From the NCBI RefSeq assembly GCF_015477765.1, contig NZ_JADLQQ010000007.1, positions 372,001 to 436,000 on the forward strand: DNA of 64,000 bases, given 5' to 3'. Shown piece by piece: positions 17,017 to 26,584 of the stretch; the stretch's first letter is position 1; each line of letters starts with the position of its first letter. The notes below the pieces were generated by a model. That model made no database searches. It was not told the DNA's origin and was given only the letters and a program-made list of their open reading frames with translations. The translations under genes and the position numbers were made by a program. The stretch is from Nocardia transvalensis (lineage in GTDB: Bacteria > Actinomycetota > Actinomycetes > Mycobacteriales > Mycobacteriaceae).

Positions 17017-17389
17017 GACCGTCTCGCTGGCGGCGGGCGGGGAGCTTGCTGTTGAGCCAGGCCAAACCTTCCTCGAGATCCAGTGCGGTGTGCATGTCCT
17101 CGAACGTCAGACCCAGCTGGACCATCGCGAACGCCACCTCGGGCTGCAGGCCGACTATGACCGTCTCGGCCCCCCGCAGCTTGGTCATGTGGGCGATGGT
17201 ACGCAGGGAACGAGCGGCGAAGGAGTCCATGACATCGATCGCGGTGACGTCGACGATGATGCCCTGGGCGCGGTATTTGCTGACGTACTTCATCAGGTCG
17301 TCCTGCAGCCGCTCGGTATCGGCGTCCGTCAGGGCCGATTGCACGGACGCGATGAGGTAGGTGCCCTGCTTGAGGATGGGTACCGGCAT
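17000..17389 (-). CDS. rsbS: RsbS STAS-domain stressosome scaffold
   Basis: The 129-residue single STAS domain starts MPVPILKQGTYLIASVQ, as RsbS proteins do. The regulatory serine is Ser56 in IDVMDSFAARSL, equivalent to Ser59 of Bacillus RsbS. RsbS forms the core of the stressosome with RsbR and holds RsbT until phosphorylated. Fifteen nucleotides separate it from rsbR upstream. The C-terminal tail is basic (RRQRDGRDRDR), which is not typical of the Bacillus protein. Confidence 0.92.
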   Translation of the reverse strand: MPVPILKQGTYLIASVQSALTDADTERLQDDLMKYVSKYRAQGIIVDVTAIDVMDSFAARSLRTIAHMTKLRGAETVIVGLQPEVAFAMVQLGLTFEDMHTALDLEEGLAWLNSKLPARRQRDGRDRDR

Positions 17390-17403
17390 GGGGTCCCCCC
17401 GGC

Positions 17404-18288
17404 TTACCGTCCGTCGCGATCGGTCAACCGCGAGATCTCGTAACCGAGCAGCCGCTCCGCTTCTTCGATACCACCCTGCAGGTCACCCACGGCGTTCATC
17501 TTCGTCAGATCCAGCCCGATGGTCACCAGGGCCAGCGCGATCTCCGACGACAGGCCGGTGATGATGACATTGGCACCCATCAGATTGGAGGCGTCGACCG
17601 TCTGCACCAGGTGGTTGGCGACAGTGGAGTCGATCATGGGCACACCGGTGATGTCGATGACGACCACCTTGGCGCGATTGGCCCGGATCGCGCGCAGCAG
17701 CTGTTCGGTGAGCTGGCGGGCGCGCTGGCTGTCCAGCACGCCGATGATGGGCAGGATCAGCAGCTGCTCACGCACCTGGAGCACGGGAGTCGACAGCTCG
17801 CGGATGGCTTCCTGCTGCTGGCGGATGACGCGCTCGCGCTCCTGCACGAAGCTGATGGCCACCGTGTTGGCGATGCGGTTGGCGGCCGGTTCGTAGGCGT
17901 CGAGAACCCGCTTCAGCAGGTCGAAATTGGTCTGGTACTTCTCGAACAGGCTGCGTGCCAGAACATCTCGCAGCAGCAGCACGATGCCGATGACCTCGTC
18001 GGTCTCGACGCCCCGGGGAATGATGCGCTCGGACAGATCGCGGGCGTAGGCCTGCAGCGCCTCGACGCTACCGGTCTGCAGCGCCTCGACGTAGTTGTCG
18101 TAGATCGAGGTGGCCTCGGAGAAGATCTCCTCGGGGGTCATCGCGGTGAGCAGTGCGGCATCACCGATGCGACGGGCCCATTCCTCGCGCAGCTCCGTGC
18201 GGTTCTGCCGCAGGTGCTCGACCAGCTGCGGAAGCAGGTTGTCGACCGGCAGTGAATCCGGCGACAAGCCGGTGGACACGTCGGACAT
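17404..18288 (-). CDS. rsbR: RsbR stressosome sensor/scaffold
   Basis: The 294-residue protein has an N-terminal helical, globin-like sensor domain (about 15-155) and a C-terminal STAS domain (about 165-285). Both regulatory phosphosites are present: Thr167 in ELSTPVLQV on the linker helix, and Ser221/Thr222 in PMIDSTVANHL. They correspond to Thr171 and Thr205 of Bacillus RsbR. No haem-ligand His is obvious by eye in the sensor region, so the signal cannot be predicted. It is the first gene of the operon, and a SigF/SigB-type promoter lies about 100 nt upstream. Confidence 0.92.
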   Translation of the reverse strand: MSDVSTGLSPDSLPVDNLLPQLVEHLRQNRTELREEWARRIGDAALLTAMTPEEIFSEATSIYDNYVEALQTGSVEALQAYARDLSERIIPRGVETDEVIGIVLLLRDVLARSLFEKYQTNFDLLKRVLDAYEPAANRIANTVAISFVQERERVIRQQQEAIRELSTPVLQVREQLLILPIIGVLDSQRARQLTEQLLRAIRANRAKVVVIDITGVPMIDSTVANHLVQTVDASNLMGANVIITGLSSEIALALVTIGLDLTKMNAVGDLQGGIEEAERLLGYEISRLTDRDGR

Positions 18289-18389
18289 GGAAGTTCCTGC
18301 CCCTTTCGTAAGGGTAGGTCGGTTGCTCGTCAGGGGTGGCTCGCCCGCGGCTGCTCAACGCTTGCCGTTGCCGAGCCTAGTCTTACCCC

Positions 18390-18414
18390 ATACCCGATGG
18401 GGCACAAACCAAAC
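18390..18414 (-). promoter_or_regulatory. SigF/SigB-type promoter candidate upstream of rsbR
   Basis: On the minus strand GTTT (18414-18411), a 15-nt spacer and GGGTAT (18395-18390) match the consensus of general-stress sigma factors of the SigB/SigF group. The -10 element ends about 100 nt before the rsbR start. Part of a 6+5+6 inverted repeat (18386-18402) overlaps the -10. The match suggests that the operon is turned on by the same sigma class it is expected to control. Confidence 0.65.
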
Positions 18415-18440
18415 ATCGATGACCTGGGGGATTGCCGCAA

Positions 18441-18962
18441 TCACCCCGTCCGTCCGTTGCGATGCCCGGGAGACTCGTGGTCGATATGGGCCCCGCGATG
18501 ATCGGTCGGTCTTCGATGGTGGGCCAGCAGTGTGTCATAGATGTCGGCGAGGGCGGTCAACTGGTCGCGGTCGAGCACATCGATCATGTGACGACGGACA
18601 CTGTCGACGTGGGCGGGTGCGGCGGTGGCCAGCACCTCGGCGCCCTTGGTGGTGAGCACGGCCGCGGTGCGGCGGGCATCGTCCGGAATCGATTCGCGCG
18701 CAACCAATCCCCGCTTCTCCATCCGGGTTATCTGGTGCGACAGGCGACTTTGCGACCACTCGAGTACGGCGGCGAGGTCGGCGAAGCTGCGGCGCTGTTC
18801 GGGGGCGTCGGCGAGGCGGGCGAGCACCGTGTACTCGACGTAGGTGAGGTTGGAGGCGCGCAGCGAATCGCGGCCTACCGCAGCGGCGATCAGGTCGCGG
18901 GTGAACACGAAGCCGAGCCAAGCGCGCTTTTCGAGGTCGTCGAGCCAACGGGGTTCGGTCAC
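18441..18962 (-). CDS. MarR family regulator
   Basis: The 173-residue protein starts at GTG 18962, preceded by GGAGAGG. The winged helix is clear: RSFADLAAVLEWSQSRLSHQ as helix-turn-helix, then MEKRGLVARESIPDDARRTAAVLT as the wing with the family DxR motif. The basic His-rich tail (HHRRPTDHRGAH) is disordered in appearance. It is divergent from fumarase, and a GTTG-N6-CAAC palindrome at 19047-19060 between them may be its operator. Ligand and targets are unknown. Confidence 0.88.
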   Translation of the reverse strand: MTEPRWLDDLEKRAWLGFVFTRDLIAAAVGRDSLRASNLTYVEYTVLARLADAPEQRRSFADLAAVLEWSQSRLSHQITRMEKRGLVARESIPDDARRTAAVLTTKGAEVLATAAPAHVDSVRRHMIDVLDRDQLTALADIYDTLLAHHRRPTDHRGAHIDHESPGHRNGRTG

Positions 18963-19046
18963 GATTCCTCTCCAGGTCCCTGATTGGTCATGCTATTGCC
19001 TCCCCGTTGTCGGCCACCACTTCAAAACGACAGGTACACCGACGCT

Positions 19047-19060
19047 GTTGAAGGTGCAAC
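19047..19060. promoter_or_regulatory. MarR-type palindrome candidate
   Basis: GTTG-AAGGTG-CAAC is a short inverted repeat in the 214-nt region shared by marR and fumarase, resembling the TTGAA/TTCAA sites of MarR proteins. Only four bases per arm are symmetric, so support is modest. Confidence 0.35.
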
Positions 19061-19076
19061 CTAAGGGCCCGGCGGA

Positions 19077-19095
19077 CAAGATTAGGCTTGCCTGA
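19077..19095. promoter_or_regulatory. IdeR/DtxR-like iron box candidate before fumarase
   Basis: The 19-mer CAAGATTAGGCTTGCCTGA matches 13 of 19 positions of the iron-box consensus TTAGGTTAGGCTAACCTAA and is 81 nt before the fumarase start. Fumarase class I needs an iron-sulphur cluster, so iron control would make sense. This is a by-eye match without a score matrix. Confidence 0.4.
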
Positions 19096-19176
19096 GATCG
19101 GGGGTGTCTCGGGTGCTGGTTAGAGTGCGAATCGCTGGATAACCGCCGCGTCCGTGCTCGGACCCGCCCAAGGAGC

Positions 19177-20849
<1,673 letters not shown>

Positions 20850-20862
<13 letters not shown>

Positions 20863-20933
20863 GTCAGAACGGAACGGGTCTGAGGCGGGACGGAACGGGT
20901 TTGCGGCGGGACGGAACGGGTCTGAGTCAGAAC
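20850..20933. repeat. Four tandem 21-bp repeats between fum and the flavin oxidase
   Basis: Units at 20850-20870, 20871-20891, 20892-20912 and 20913-20933 all start GGAACGGGT; units 1 and 4 are identical, and units 2 and 3 differ at a few positions. The array spans the fumarase stop and the convergent gene's stop. Just before it, CCCGTTCC-AA-GGAACGGG is a perfect palindrome that could fold in either transcript. Confidence 0.9.
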
Positions 20934-22417
20934 GGGATTCCCGGCCGCAGTCGGCGGTCGGGGTCGACGGCTTGCCGGACGGCCCGCAGCCGGGTGAGGT
21001 TGTCGCCGTAGTAGCGCTGGGGGTCGGCGTCGGGCTCGACGTAGTTGGTGTAGGCGCCCGCGGCGGCCGGGCCGAGGGCGCGGTGCGCGTCGGCGATCCA
21101 GCGGCGGGCATCCGGCGGGGAGGCGGGTGCCTCCACGATCCACTGGAGGACGGCCGCGTGGTGGCGCCAGGGGAATGCGGTGGCATCGGCCGCGGTGTCG
21201 CGGACTGCCCCGTCGAGAGGGTCGATCAACACGTAACCTTGTGCGCCGCTGCGTGATCGGGCGGTGATCGTCTCGACGATGGCTTCGGAGACGGTGGCGG
21301 AGAGCCTGTCGACCACATCGGAGCCCGCCACTTTTGTCGAGCGCGGGGTGGTGGTGCCGCCGCCGAGATGGCCGACCGCATCCAGATGGGGAAGGGTTCG
21401 GCTGGTGACGGAGGTCGGCGCCGTCATTGCGGCCGTGGCCAATTCGGTGGTGGCCGCCTCGCCTCGGCCGGCCGGGCAGACGATCATTGCCGCGCAGCCG
21501 ATCCCGGTACCGGTGGCCCATACCTCGAGATTCGACCAGACGGCGCGGTCGGCGCTCGGCAGCCACTGGGCCCATCCGGTGAGGACCCGCGCGGCGGAAT
21601 CGGCGGGAAAACTCACGCGCACAATGTCTTTCGACTCCGCCGGGTGGGTGCGATAGGTGAGGGAGGTGACGATGCCGCAGGCGCCGCCCGCTCCCCGCAG
21701 CGCCCAGAACAGGCCGGGGAGCTGTGCTGCCGATGTCTCGGCGGTACTTCCGTTGGGCAGCACGAGTGTTGCCGAGAGCAGCCGGTCACAGGTCAGGCCG
21801 TAGCGGCGGTTGTCGACGCCGAGGCCGCCGCCGAGAGTCAGGCCCGCGATGCCCACGGTGGGGCAGGTACCCAGGGGGAGGGTGAGGCCCGATGCGGCCA
21901 AGGCGGTCTGCACGGCGTAGGTGGTGGCACCGGACCCGATGGTGACCCGGTCGCCGTCGACGGCGATGGCGTCCAGGCGCCGGACATCGATGACCAGCGC
22001 GGCGTCGGTTGCGGAGGCACCCACATAAGAATGGCCGCCGGAGCGAGCGGACACCGCGAGCCGGTGTTCGTGGGCGAAGGCCGCGGCGGCCTGGACATCC
22101 TCGGCGGTGGCCGCGCTTACGACCGCCACCGGCGCCGCGCGATCGAACTGCGGATCGAACAAGGCCTTCGCCGAACCGAATTCGCCGTCACCGGGGAGGA
22201 CGAGGGTGCCTCGCAGCTGCTGTCGCAAGGCATTCCATGCGCTCGGATCGATCGCGTCGGCGGCGGCGGCCGGCAAGGCCAACGCCTGCGCCGCGGCGAG
22301 TCCGCCCGCGCCGAGCAGCACCGATCGCCGCGAGACTCCCGGCACGGTACGGTCACGATCGTTCATGCGTGTGTTCGGATGCTCTGGCGAATCCATCTCC
22401 GGTGTCCACTGTGTCAT
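20927..22417 (-). CDS. Secreted berberine-bridge-type FAD oxidase
   Basis: The 496-residue protein has a Tat-type signal (SRRSVLLGAGGLAAAQA, ending near PAAAADA). The FAD-binding domain has SARSGGHSYVG, with the His that takes covalent FAD, and GTCPTVGIAGLTLGGG, with the Cys that makes the second covalent bond. A bicovalent flavin like that of glucooligosaccharide oxidases is therefore predicted. The BBE C-terminal motif YTNYVEPDADPQRYYGDNLTRLRAVR is intact. Such enzymes oxidise sugars, alcohols or alkaloid-like compounds outside the cell. ATG 22417 directly follows the stop of a 42-residue membrane peptide gene, which supports this start. ATG 22366 is an alternative closer to the Tat motif. 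Confidence 0.88.
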   Translation of the reverse strand: MTQWTPEMDSPEHPNTRMNDRDRTVPGVSRRSVLLGAGGLAAAQALALPAAAADAIDPSAWNALRQQLRGTLVLPGDGEFGSAKALFDPQFDRAAPVAVVSAATAEDVQAAAAFAHEHRLAVSARSGGHSYVGASATDAALVIDVRRLDAIAVDGDRVTIGSGATTYAVQTALAASGLTLPLGTCPTVGIAGLTLGGGLGVDNRRYGLTCDRLLSATLVLPNGSTAETSAAQLPGLFWALRGAGGACGIVTSLTYRTHPAESKDIVRVSFPADSAARVLTGWAQWLPSADRAVWSNLEVWATGTGIGCAAMIVCPAGRGEAATTELATAAMTAPTSVTSRTLPHLDAVGHLGGGTTTPRSTKVAGSDVVDRLSATVSEAIVETITARSRSGAQGYVLIDPLDGAVRDTAADATAFPWRHHAAVLQWIVEAPASPPDARRWIADAHRALGPAAAGAYTNYVEPDADPQRYYGDNLTRLRAVRQAVDPDRRLRPGIPF

Positions 22418-22546
22418 TCAGTCGCGGGCTTCGCCAGGCAGTGTCAGGGTTCGCGGCGGTGCGAAGATCGACAATGCCACCAGCGTCGCGGCACCGACGG
22501 CGGCCGCCAAGGGCACGAGCAGATTTGCGGAGATCGGAAGAGCCAT
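22418..22546 (-). CDS. Small single-span membrane protein (42 aa)
   Basis: ATG 22546 follows a strong ribosome-binding site (GAGGAGGG), and the TGA at 22420-22418 is immediately followed by the ATG of the oxidase gene. The product starts MALPISANLLVPLAAAVGA and continues with a hydrophobic stretch before a short charged tail ending LPGEARD. It looks like a one-pass membrane peptide. Strict coupling to the secreted oxidase suggests co-expression, but no function is known to me. Confidence 0.6.
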   Translation of the reverse strand: MALPISANLLVPLAAAVGAATLVALSIFAPPRTLTLPGEARD

Positions 22547-22651
22547 CACACCCTCCTCACCGTCGGGACACCGCCTAACGGTAACCGGTGCGTTGCTTTC
22601 CTGTCCGGAGGACTCGCGAAAACGGCGCAGACGCAGCTAGCGGCAGGAGGC

Positions 22652-23515
22652 TCAGTGTGGCTGGGAAAATGCTGTCTGCGCGGACATATCGAGCAGCACC
22701 ATGGCATCGTGGTCGGGCGTGCCGGGTTCGGCGAGATAGATCACCACCCGCTGGCCGTCGCTGTCGGCCAGGGGCAGACTCTCGTATTCCAGGCACACCC
22801 GCCCGATGGTCGGATGGTTGTACGCCTTGCTGCCCGCGCTGCGGGGACGGACGTCGTACCGATTCCACAGTCGCGCGAATTCCGGGCTCTTGACGATCAA
22901 TTCGCCCACCAGTGCGCTCAATGCCGGATCGTCGGGATCGGATCCGGCCATCGCGCGCAGATGGGCGACGCTCCCGGCCACCAGGTTCTCCCAGTCCACC
23001 CAGAGTGTGCGCGCCGCCGGATGCAGGAAGTGGTAGCGAATGAGGTTGCGCTGGGCGGGCGGAAAGTCCAGCAGGCCCGGAAACAGCGCGAGCCCACCGG
23101 GATTGGCCTCGAGCAGATCGTTGATGTGATTCACCACGAACGCCGGATTCGGGCGCACCGTCTCGAGCAACAGCCGGGCGCTGGGCCGCACGGTGCGGCT
23201 GGCCGGACGCCGCCGCGGCGACCGATGCCCGGCCGTGCGGGCCGCCAGCGCCTCGAGATGGGCGGTCTCGGCCTCGGTCAGGCGCAGCGCCGCGGCCAGC
23301 CGCTGCAGGACGGCGGGACTGGGATTGGTCTCTTTCCCGCGTTCGAGCCGAATGTAGTAGTCGACGCTCACTCCGGCCAGGGTCGCCAGCTCCTCGCGGC
23401 GCAACCCGGGAGTGCGGCGCACCCCCGCCGTCGGCAGGCCCACCTCGGCCGGTCGGACGCGCTCGCGCCGGGTCCGCAGATATCTGCCCAGTTCACCCTG
23501 ATCCACGCCTCGCAT
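22652..23515 (-). CDS. MmyB-type HTH transcriptional regulator
   Basis: The 287-residue protein starts at ATG 23515. The N-terminus is an XRE helix-turn-helix with the typical run TPGLRREELATLAGVSVDYY and RLERGKETNPSP. The C-terminal half is the fatty-acid-binding-like MLTR/MmyB ligand domain (VVNHINDLLEANPGG, LWVDWENLVAGSVAHLR, NHPTIGRVCLEYESLPL). Members usually repress a divergent neighbouring gene. Here that is the DHA2 exporter, 93 nt away. Confidence 0.9.
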   Translation of the reverse strand: MRGVDQGELGRYLRTRRERVRPAEVGLPTAGVRRTPGLRREELATLAGVSVDYYIRLERGKETNPSPAVLQRLAAALRLTEAETAHLEALAARTAGHRSPRRRPASRTVRPSARLLLETVRPNPAFVVNHINDLLEANPGGLALFPGLLDFPPAQRNLIRYHFLHPAARTLWVDWENLVAGSVAHLRAMAGSDPDDPALSALVGELIVKSPEFARLWNRYDVRPRSAGSKAYNHPTIGRVCLEYESLPLADSDGQRVVIYLAEPGTPDHDAMVLLDMSAQTAFSQPH

Positions 23516-23608
23516 TGTAGGGACGCCCGGCGAGACGAAAGGGGTTGTGGCGCACCCTGGATGCGTGCGGCCTGCCTGTTTTCCGCCGATCCGGTCACAC
23601 TCGGCAGC

Positions 23609-24985
23609 ATGTCGATGACCTTGAATTCCGCACCGGCGATCCCGGTGCACCGGCGCTCCCGGACGTCGATGGTGTTGATTCCCGCACTGTTCGGAAGTTT
23701 CTTGATCATCCTGGACGCTTCGGTGGTGAACGTCGCCCTGCCGGTGCTGGGACGACAGCTGGCCGCGGACATGTCCGGCCTGCAGTGGGTGGTCGACGGC
23801 TACACCCTGATGTTCGCCTCGCTGCTGCTGTCGGCCGGTTCGCTGGCCGACCGGATCGGTGCCGACCGGGCGTTTTCGATCGGCCTGGCCGGATTCACGC
23901 TGGCGTCGGTCGCCTGCGGGGCGGCCCCGACCCTCGCCTGGCTCATCGGCGCCCGATTCCTGCAGGGGATGGCCGCGGCGCTGGTGCTGCCGTCGTCGCT
24001 GTCGCTGATCCGGCAGGGCTATGCGGATCCGGCGCGGCGGGCGTGGGCGGTGTCGATCTGGGCGGTCGCGGGATCGGTCGCCATTGCCGCCGGTCCGGTG
24101 CTGGGCGGATTGCTGACGGCCTGGAACTGGCGTGCGATCTTCCTGATCAACCTGCCCGTCGGTGTGGTGGCGCTGTGGTTGGTGACGCGGATCGGACGGT
24201 CGCCGCGCCGGGCTGCGCCGCTGGATCCGGCCGGACAGGTGACGGCGATCGTGGCCCTGGCCGGCCTGACCTTCGCCCTGATCGAGGGCGGGCACCGGGG
24301 ATACGGCAGCGCGCCGGTGCTCATCGCCGCGGCCGTGGCCGTGCTGGCCGCCCTCGGCTTCGTCGGCGTCGAATTGCGGCTCGAGCAGCCGATGGTACCG
24401 CTCGGTTTGTTCCGGGTGCGGGCCGTGTCGATCACGATGGCGGTGGCATTCGCGTTCAATGCCGCCTTTTACGGCACCGTCTTCGTGCTGAGCCTGTATC
24501 TGCAGCAGGTCCGCGGGTATTCGGCACTGCACGCGGGACTCGTGTTCGTGCCGATGATGGCGCTGATCCCCGTCGCGAATCTGATCTCGCCCCGCCTGGC
24601 GGGCCGATTCGGGCCGCGAGTGCCGGTGATCGGCGGGCAGCTGACGGTGATCGTGGGGTCGTTGCTGCTGCTGTTCGTGCGGGATTCCACTCCGGCCTTC
24701 GCGATGGCGCTGCTGGCGATGCCGATCGGGCTGGGTGGTGGGCTGGCGGTGCCGACGCTCATGAGTGTGCTGCTCGACAGCGTGGCGGCCGAGCGCGCGG
24801 GCATGGCCGGAGGCATCCTCAATGCGGTGCGGCAGGTCGGCGGCGCGGTGGCGGTGGCGGTGTTCGGCTCGCTGATCGCGGGTCCGGCGGGATTCGGGCA
24901 CGGCATGACGACAGGACTGGTGGTCGTCGCGGCGCTGCTGTTGGTGACCACCGTGGCCGCGCTGGGGCTGCGGGTACGACGGTGA
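23609..24985 (+). CDS. DHA2-type MFS multidrug exporter (14 TM)
   Basis: The 458-residue protein has about 14 membrane segments. Family motifs include LDASVVNVALPVLGRQL in TM1, LQWVVDGYTLMFASLLLSAGSLADRIG across TM2-3 (motif A) and VAGSVAIAAGPVLGGLLTAWNWRAIF in TM5 (motif C of antiporters). It should expel hydrophobic drugs or metabolites using the proton gradient. ATG 23609 is chosen; ATG 23615 is two codons later, and neither has a strong ribosome-binding site. Divergent regulator at 22652-23515 is the likely controller. Confidence 0.9.
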   Translation: MSMTLNSAPAIPVHRRSRTSMVLIPALFGSFLIILDASVVNVALPVLGRQLAADMSGLQWVVDGYTLMFASLLLSAGSLADRIGADRAFSIGLAGFTLASVACGAAPTLAWLIGARFLQGMAAALVLPSSLSLIRQGYADPARRAWAVSIWAVAGSVAIAAGPVLGGLLTAWNWRAIFLINLPVGVVALWLVTRIGRSPRRAAPLDPAGQVTAIVALAGLTFALIEGGHRGYGSAPVLIAAAVAVLAALGFVGVELRLEQPMVPLGLFRVRAVSITMAVAFAFNAAFYGTVFVLSLYLQQVRGYSALHAGLVFVPMMALIPVANLISPRLAGRFGPRVPVIGGQLTVIVGSLLLLFVRDSTPAFAMALLAMPIGLGGGLAVPTLMSVLLDSVAAERAGMAGGILNAVRQVGGAVAVAVFGSLIAGPAGFGHGMTTGLVVVAALLLVTTVAALGLRVRR

Positions 24986-25039
24986 CACGGCGGGGTGGCA
25001 TCGGTCGGTCCGGTTTGCCGCAATGGTTACGATCGGCGG

Positions 25040-25516
25040 ATGCTGCGAGAAATAGCCGGTTCGGCGTTGGTACTGGGTGTTGCCATGTGGGGGCCCGCGC
25101 TGTCGGGCCCTGCCGTGCACGCCGCCGAATCCGCTGCCGGAACCACGGGACTGGATCCGCTGCTCGCCGCCGCGTACACCTTCGCCGAACGAGAGGCGCA
25201 CGGGCAGGGTGTCCCGCTGTGGATCGTGTCCGGATATCGCACCCCCGAGGAGCAGGAACAGCTGTGGGAGCAGGGCATCGCCACCCACGGCAGTCCGGAC
25301 ACCGCCCGCCGCTGGGTGCTGCCGCCGAACGAATCCACCCACGTCCAAGGCCGGGCGATCGATGTGGGGCCCGAACAGGGTGCGCGCTGGTTGGAAGCCA
25401 ACGGCACCCGCTGGGGCCTGTGCCGCACCTACGAGAACGAATGGTGGCATTTCGAATTGGTCACCGTGCCCGGCGGCACCTGCCCGCCGCGCCTGCCGGA
25501 TGCCAGCGATCGGTAG
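25040..25516 (+). CDS. Secreted VanY-type D-alanyl-D-alanine carboxypeptidase
   Basis: The 158-residue product starts at ATG 25040 with a signal peptide (MLREIAGSALVLGVAMW, cleavage near VHAAES). The peptidase M15B domain shows LWIVSGYRTPEEQE, the zinc-site motif STHVQGRAIDVGP and the later NEWWHFE with the second His. It trims the terminal D-Ala from peptidoglycan stem peptides. Two Cys residues (GLCRTY, GGTCPP) may form a disulphide outside the cell. It follows the exporter by 54 nt but need not be in its operon. Confidence 0.9.
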   Translation: MLREIAGSALVLGVAMWGPALSGPAVHAAESAAGTTGLDPLLAAAYTFAEREAHGQGVPLWIVSGYRTPEEQEQLWEQGIATHGSPDTARRWVLPPNESTHVQGRAIDVGPEQGARWLEANGTRWGLCRTYENEWWHFELVTVPGGTCPPRLPDASDR

Positions 25517-25543
25517 CCGGCGCCGTCGATCCAGCTAACTTTT

Positions 25544-25564
25544 GCGGACACGCGGATTGTCCGC
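25544..25564. promoter_or_regulatory. Perfect 7+7+7 inverted repeat after vanY-like gene
   Basis: GCGGACA-CGCGGAT-TGTCCGC is a perfect inverted repeat 28 nt past the peptidase stop. No T-run follows. It may be a Rho-independent-like hairpin without a U tract, as is common in actinobacteria, or an operator for the small gene at 25661. Confidence 0.4.
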
Positions 25565-25660
25565 TCGGAAATCCCTGCGGCCGGGCCCGCCGTTCGGCAT
25601 CCTGATGAGCTGGCGATAGCTCGGCAAACGGCCGGGCGGCCACAAGCGACGGAGGCTCGA

Positions 25661-25909
25661 GTGGAACGGCGGATCCCGGGGGCGGTCGGCTGGTCGGTGC
25701 CGATCGGCGAATGTCCGCGCAAACCCGCGGTTACCGGATTTCGCGCGTACTGCCCACCGGGGTGGTTGCTGCTGGAGTTGCCGACGGCGCTGTTGCTGGC
25801 GGTCTTCGTCGGGACGGGGTGGCTGGGCTACGCGCAGCCACGGCCCCCCGCGGAACGCCCGGCCCAGGTCGTGATCGCACCGGCCGACGCGGCACAGACC
25901 GAGCGGTGA
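25661..25909 (+). CDS. Small hypothetical membrane protein (82 aa)
   Basis: GTG 25661 follows GGAGG by 6 nt. The 82-residue product has a hydrophilic N-terminus (MERRIPGAVGWSVPIGE), one hydrophobic segment (WLLLELPTALLLAVFVGTG) and a Pro/Ala-rich tail. It could be a small one-pass membrane protein. No family is recognised. The evidence is the ribosome-binding site, plausible topology and same-strand position before the DUF2165 gene. Confidence 0.45.
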   Translation: MERRIPGAVGWSVPIGECPRKPAVTGFRAYCPPGWLLLELPTALLLAVFVGTGWLGYAQPRPPAERPAQVVIAPADAAQTER

Positions 25910-25972
25910 GAATGCATCTGGGGCACAATCGTTTCCCGACAGCAGTAACCCGCAGTCGGAGGGCGTGACCGA

Positions 25973-26527
25973 ATGAGCCTCAGCGGCAACAGATTCCTCG
26001 AAGTGGTCGGCAGCCGTCGCATGGCGGTCACGGTGCTGGCGGCCATCACCGGGCTCTACTACTTGATCGTTGCCGTGACCAACTGCACCGATACCGACAC
26101 CAACCGGCGCGGCGTCGCCGCGGTGCTGTCCATGGAGAGGACGATCCGCCATGCCTCCATCGACTGGCACGCCATCACCAACGACACGGTTGTCCTCGTC
26201 GTCTACATCCTCATCGTGATCTGGGAATTCCTGATCGCCCTGGTGCTGCTGTCGGCCGCCGTGGCATGGGTGCGCACCCTCGCGGGCCGGCCCGCCGAGG
26301 ACCTTGCGGTGAAACTGTCCAGCCTCGGCTGGATCATGGTGATCGTCTTGTTCCTCGGCGGCTTCCTGACGATCGCCGGGGAATGGTTCCGCATGTGGGC
26401 CAACAAGGAGGTCAATGCCTCGTCGGCCGCCTTGCAGAACTTCCTGATCGCCGCCGTCGGCCTGATCCTGCTCCATCTTCCCGACCGGAAGACGCCTGCG
26501 CCCGGCAGCAGCGCCCCGCCTGCGTAA
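25973..26527 (+). CDS. DUF2165 family membrane protein
   Basis: The 184-residue protein has four predicted membrane segments: AVTVLAAITGLYYLIVAV, VVLVVYILIVIWEFLIALV, IMVIVLFLGGFLTIAGEW and FLIAAVGLILLHL. The pattern EWFRMWANKEVNASSAALQN just before the last segment, with its E-W-F-x-M-W core, is characteristic of DUF2165 proteins. The function of that family is unknown. It lies between the small membrane protein and the WYL regulator, all on the plus strand. Confidence 0.8.
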   Translation: MSLSGNRFLEVVGSRRMAVTVLAAITGLYYLIVAVTNCTDTDTNRRGVAAVLSMERTIRHASIDWHAITNDTVVLVVYILIVIWEFLIALVLLSAAVAWVRTLAGRPAEDLAVKLSSLGWIMVIVLFLGGFLTIAGEWFRMWANKEVNASSAALQNFLIAAVGLILLHLPDRKTPAPGSSAPPA

Positions 26528-26584
26528 ACGCATTCCTCCGAATCTAGGACCGAACCTGTCCTGCATGTGCGCGAGGATGGGGAC

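Noticed and set aside
13154..18288. A sigma-factor gene belonging to the stressosome operon
   Set aside because: Every frame in and beside the operon was accounted for; none carries sigma regions 2 and 4.
21368..24985. A 1205-codon open frame on the plus strand ending in the DHA2 exporter
   Set aside because: Only the last 458 codons have membrane-transporter sequence; the earlier part mirrors the flavin oxidase and HTH regulator genes on the other strand and has low-complexity shadow composition.
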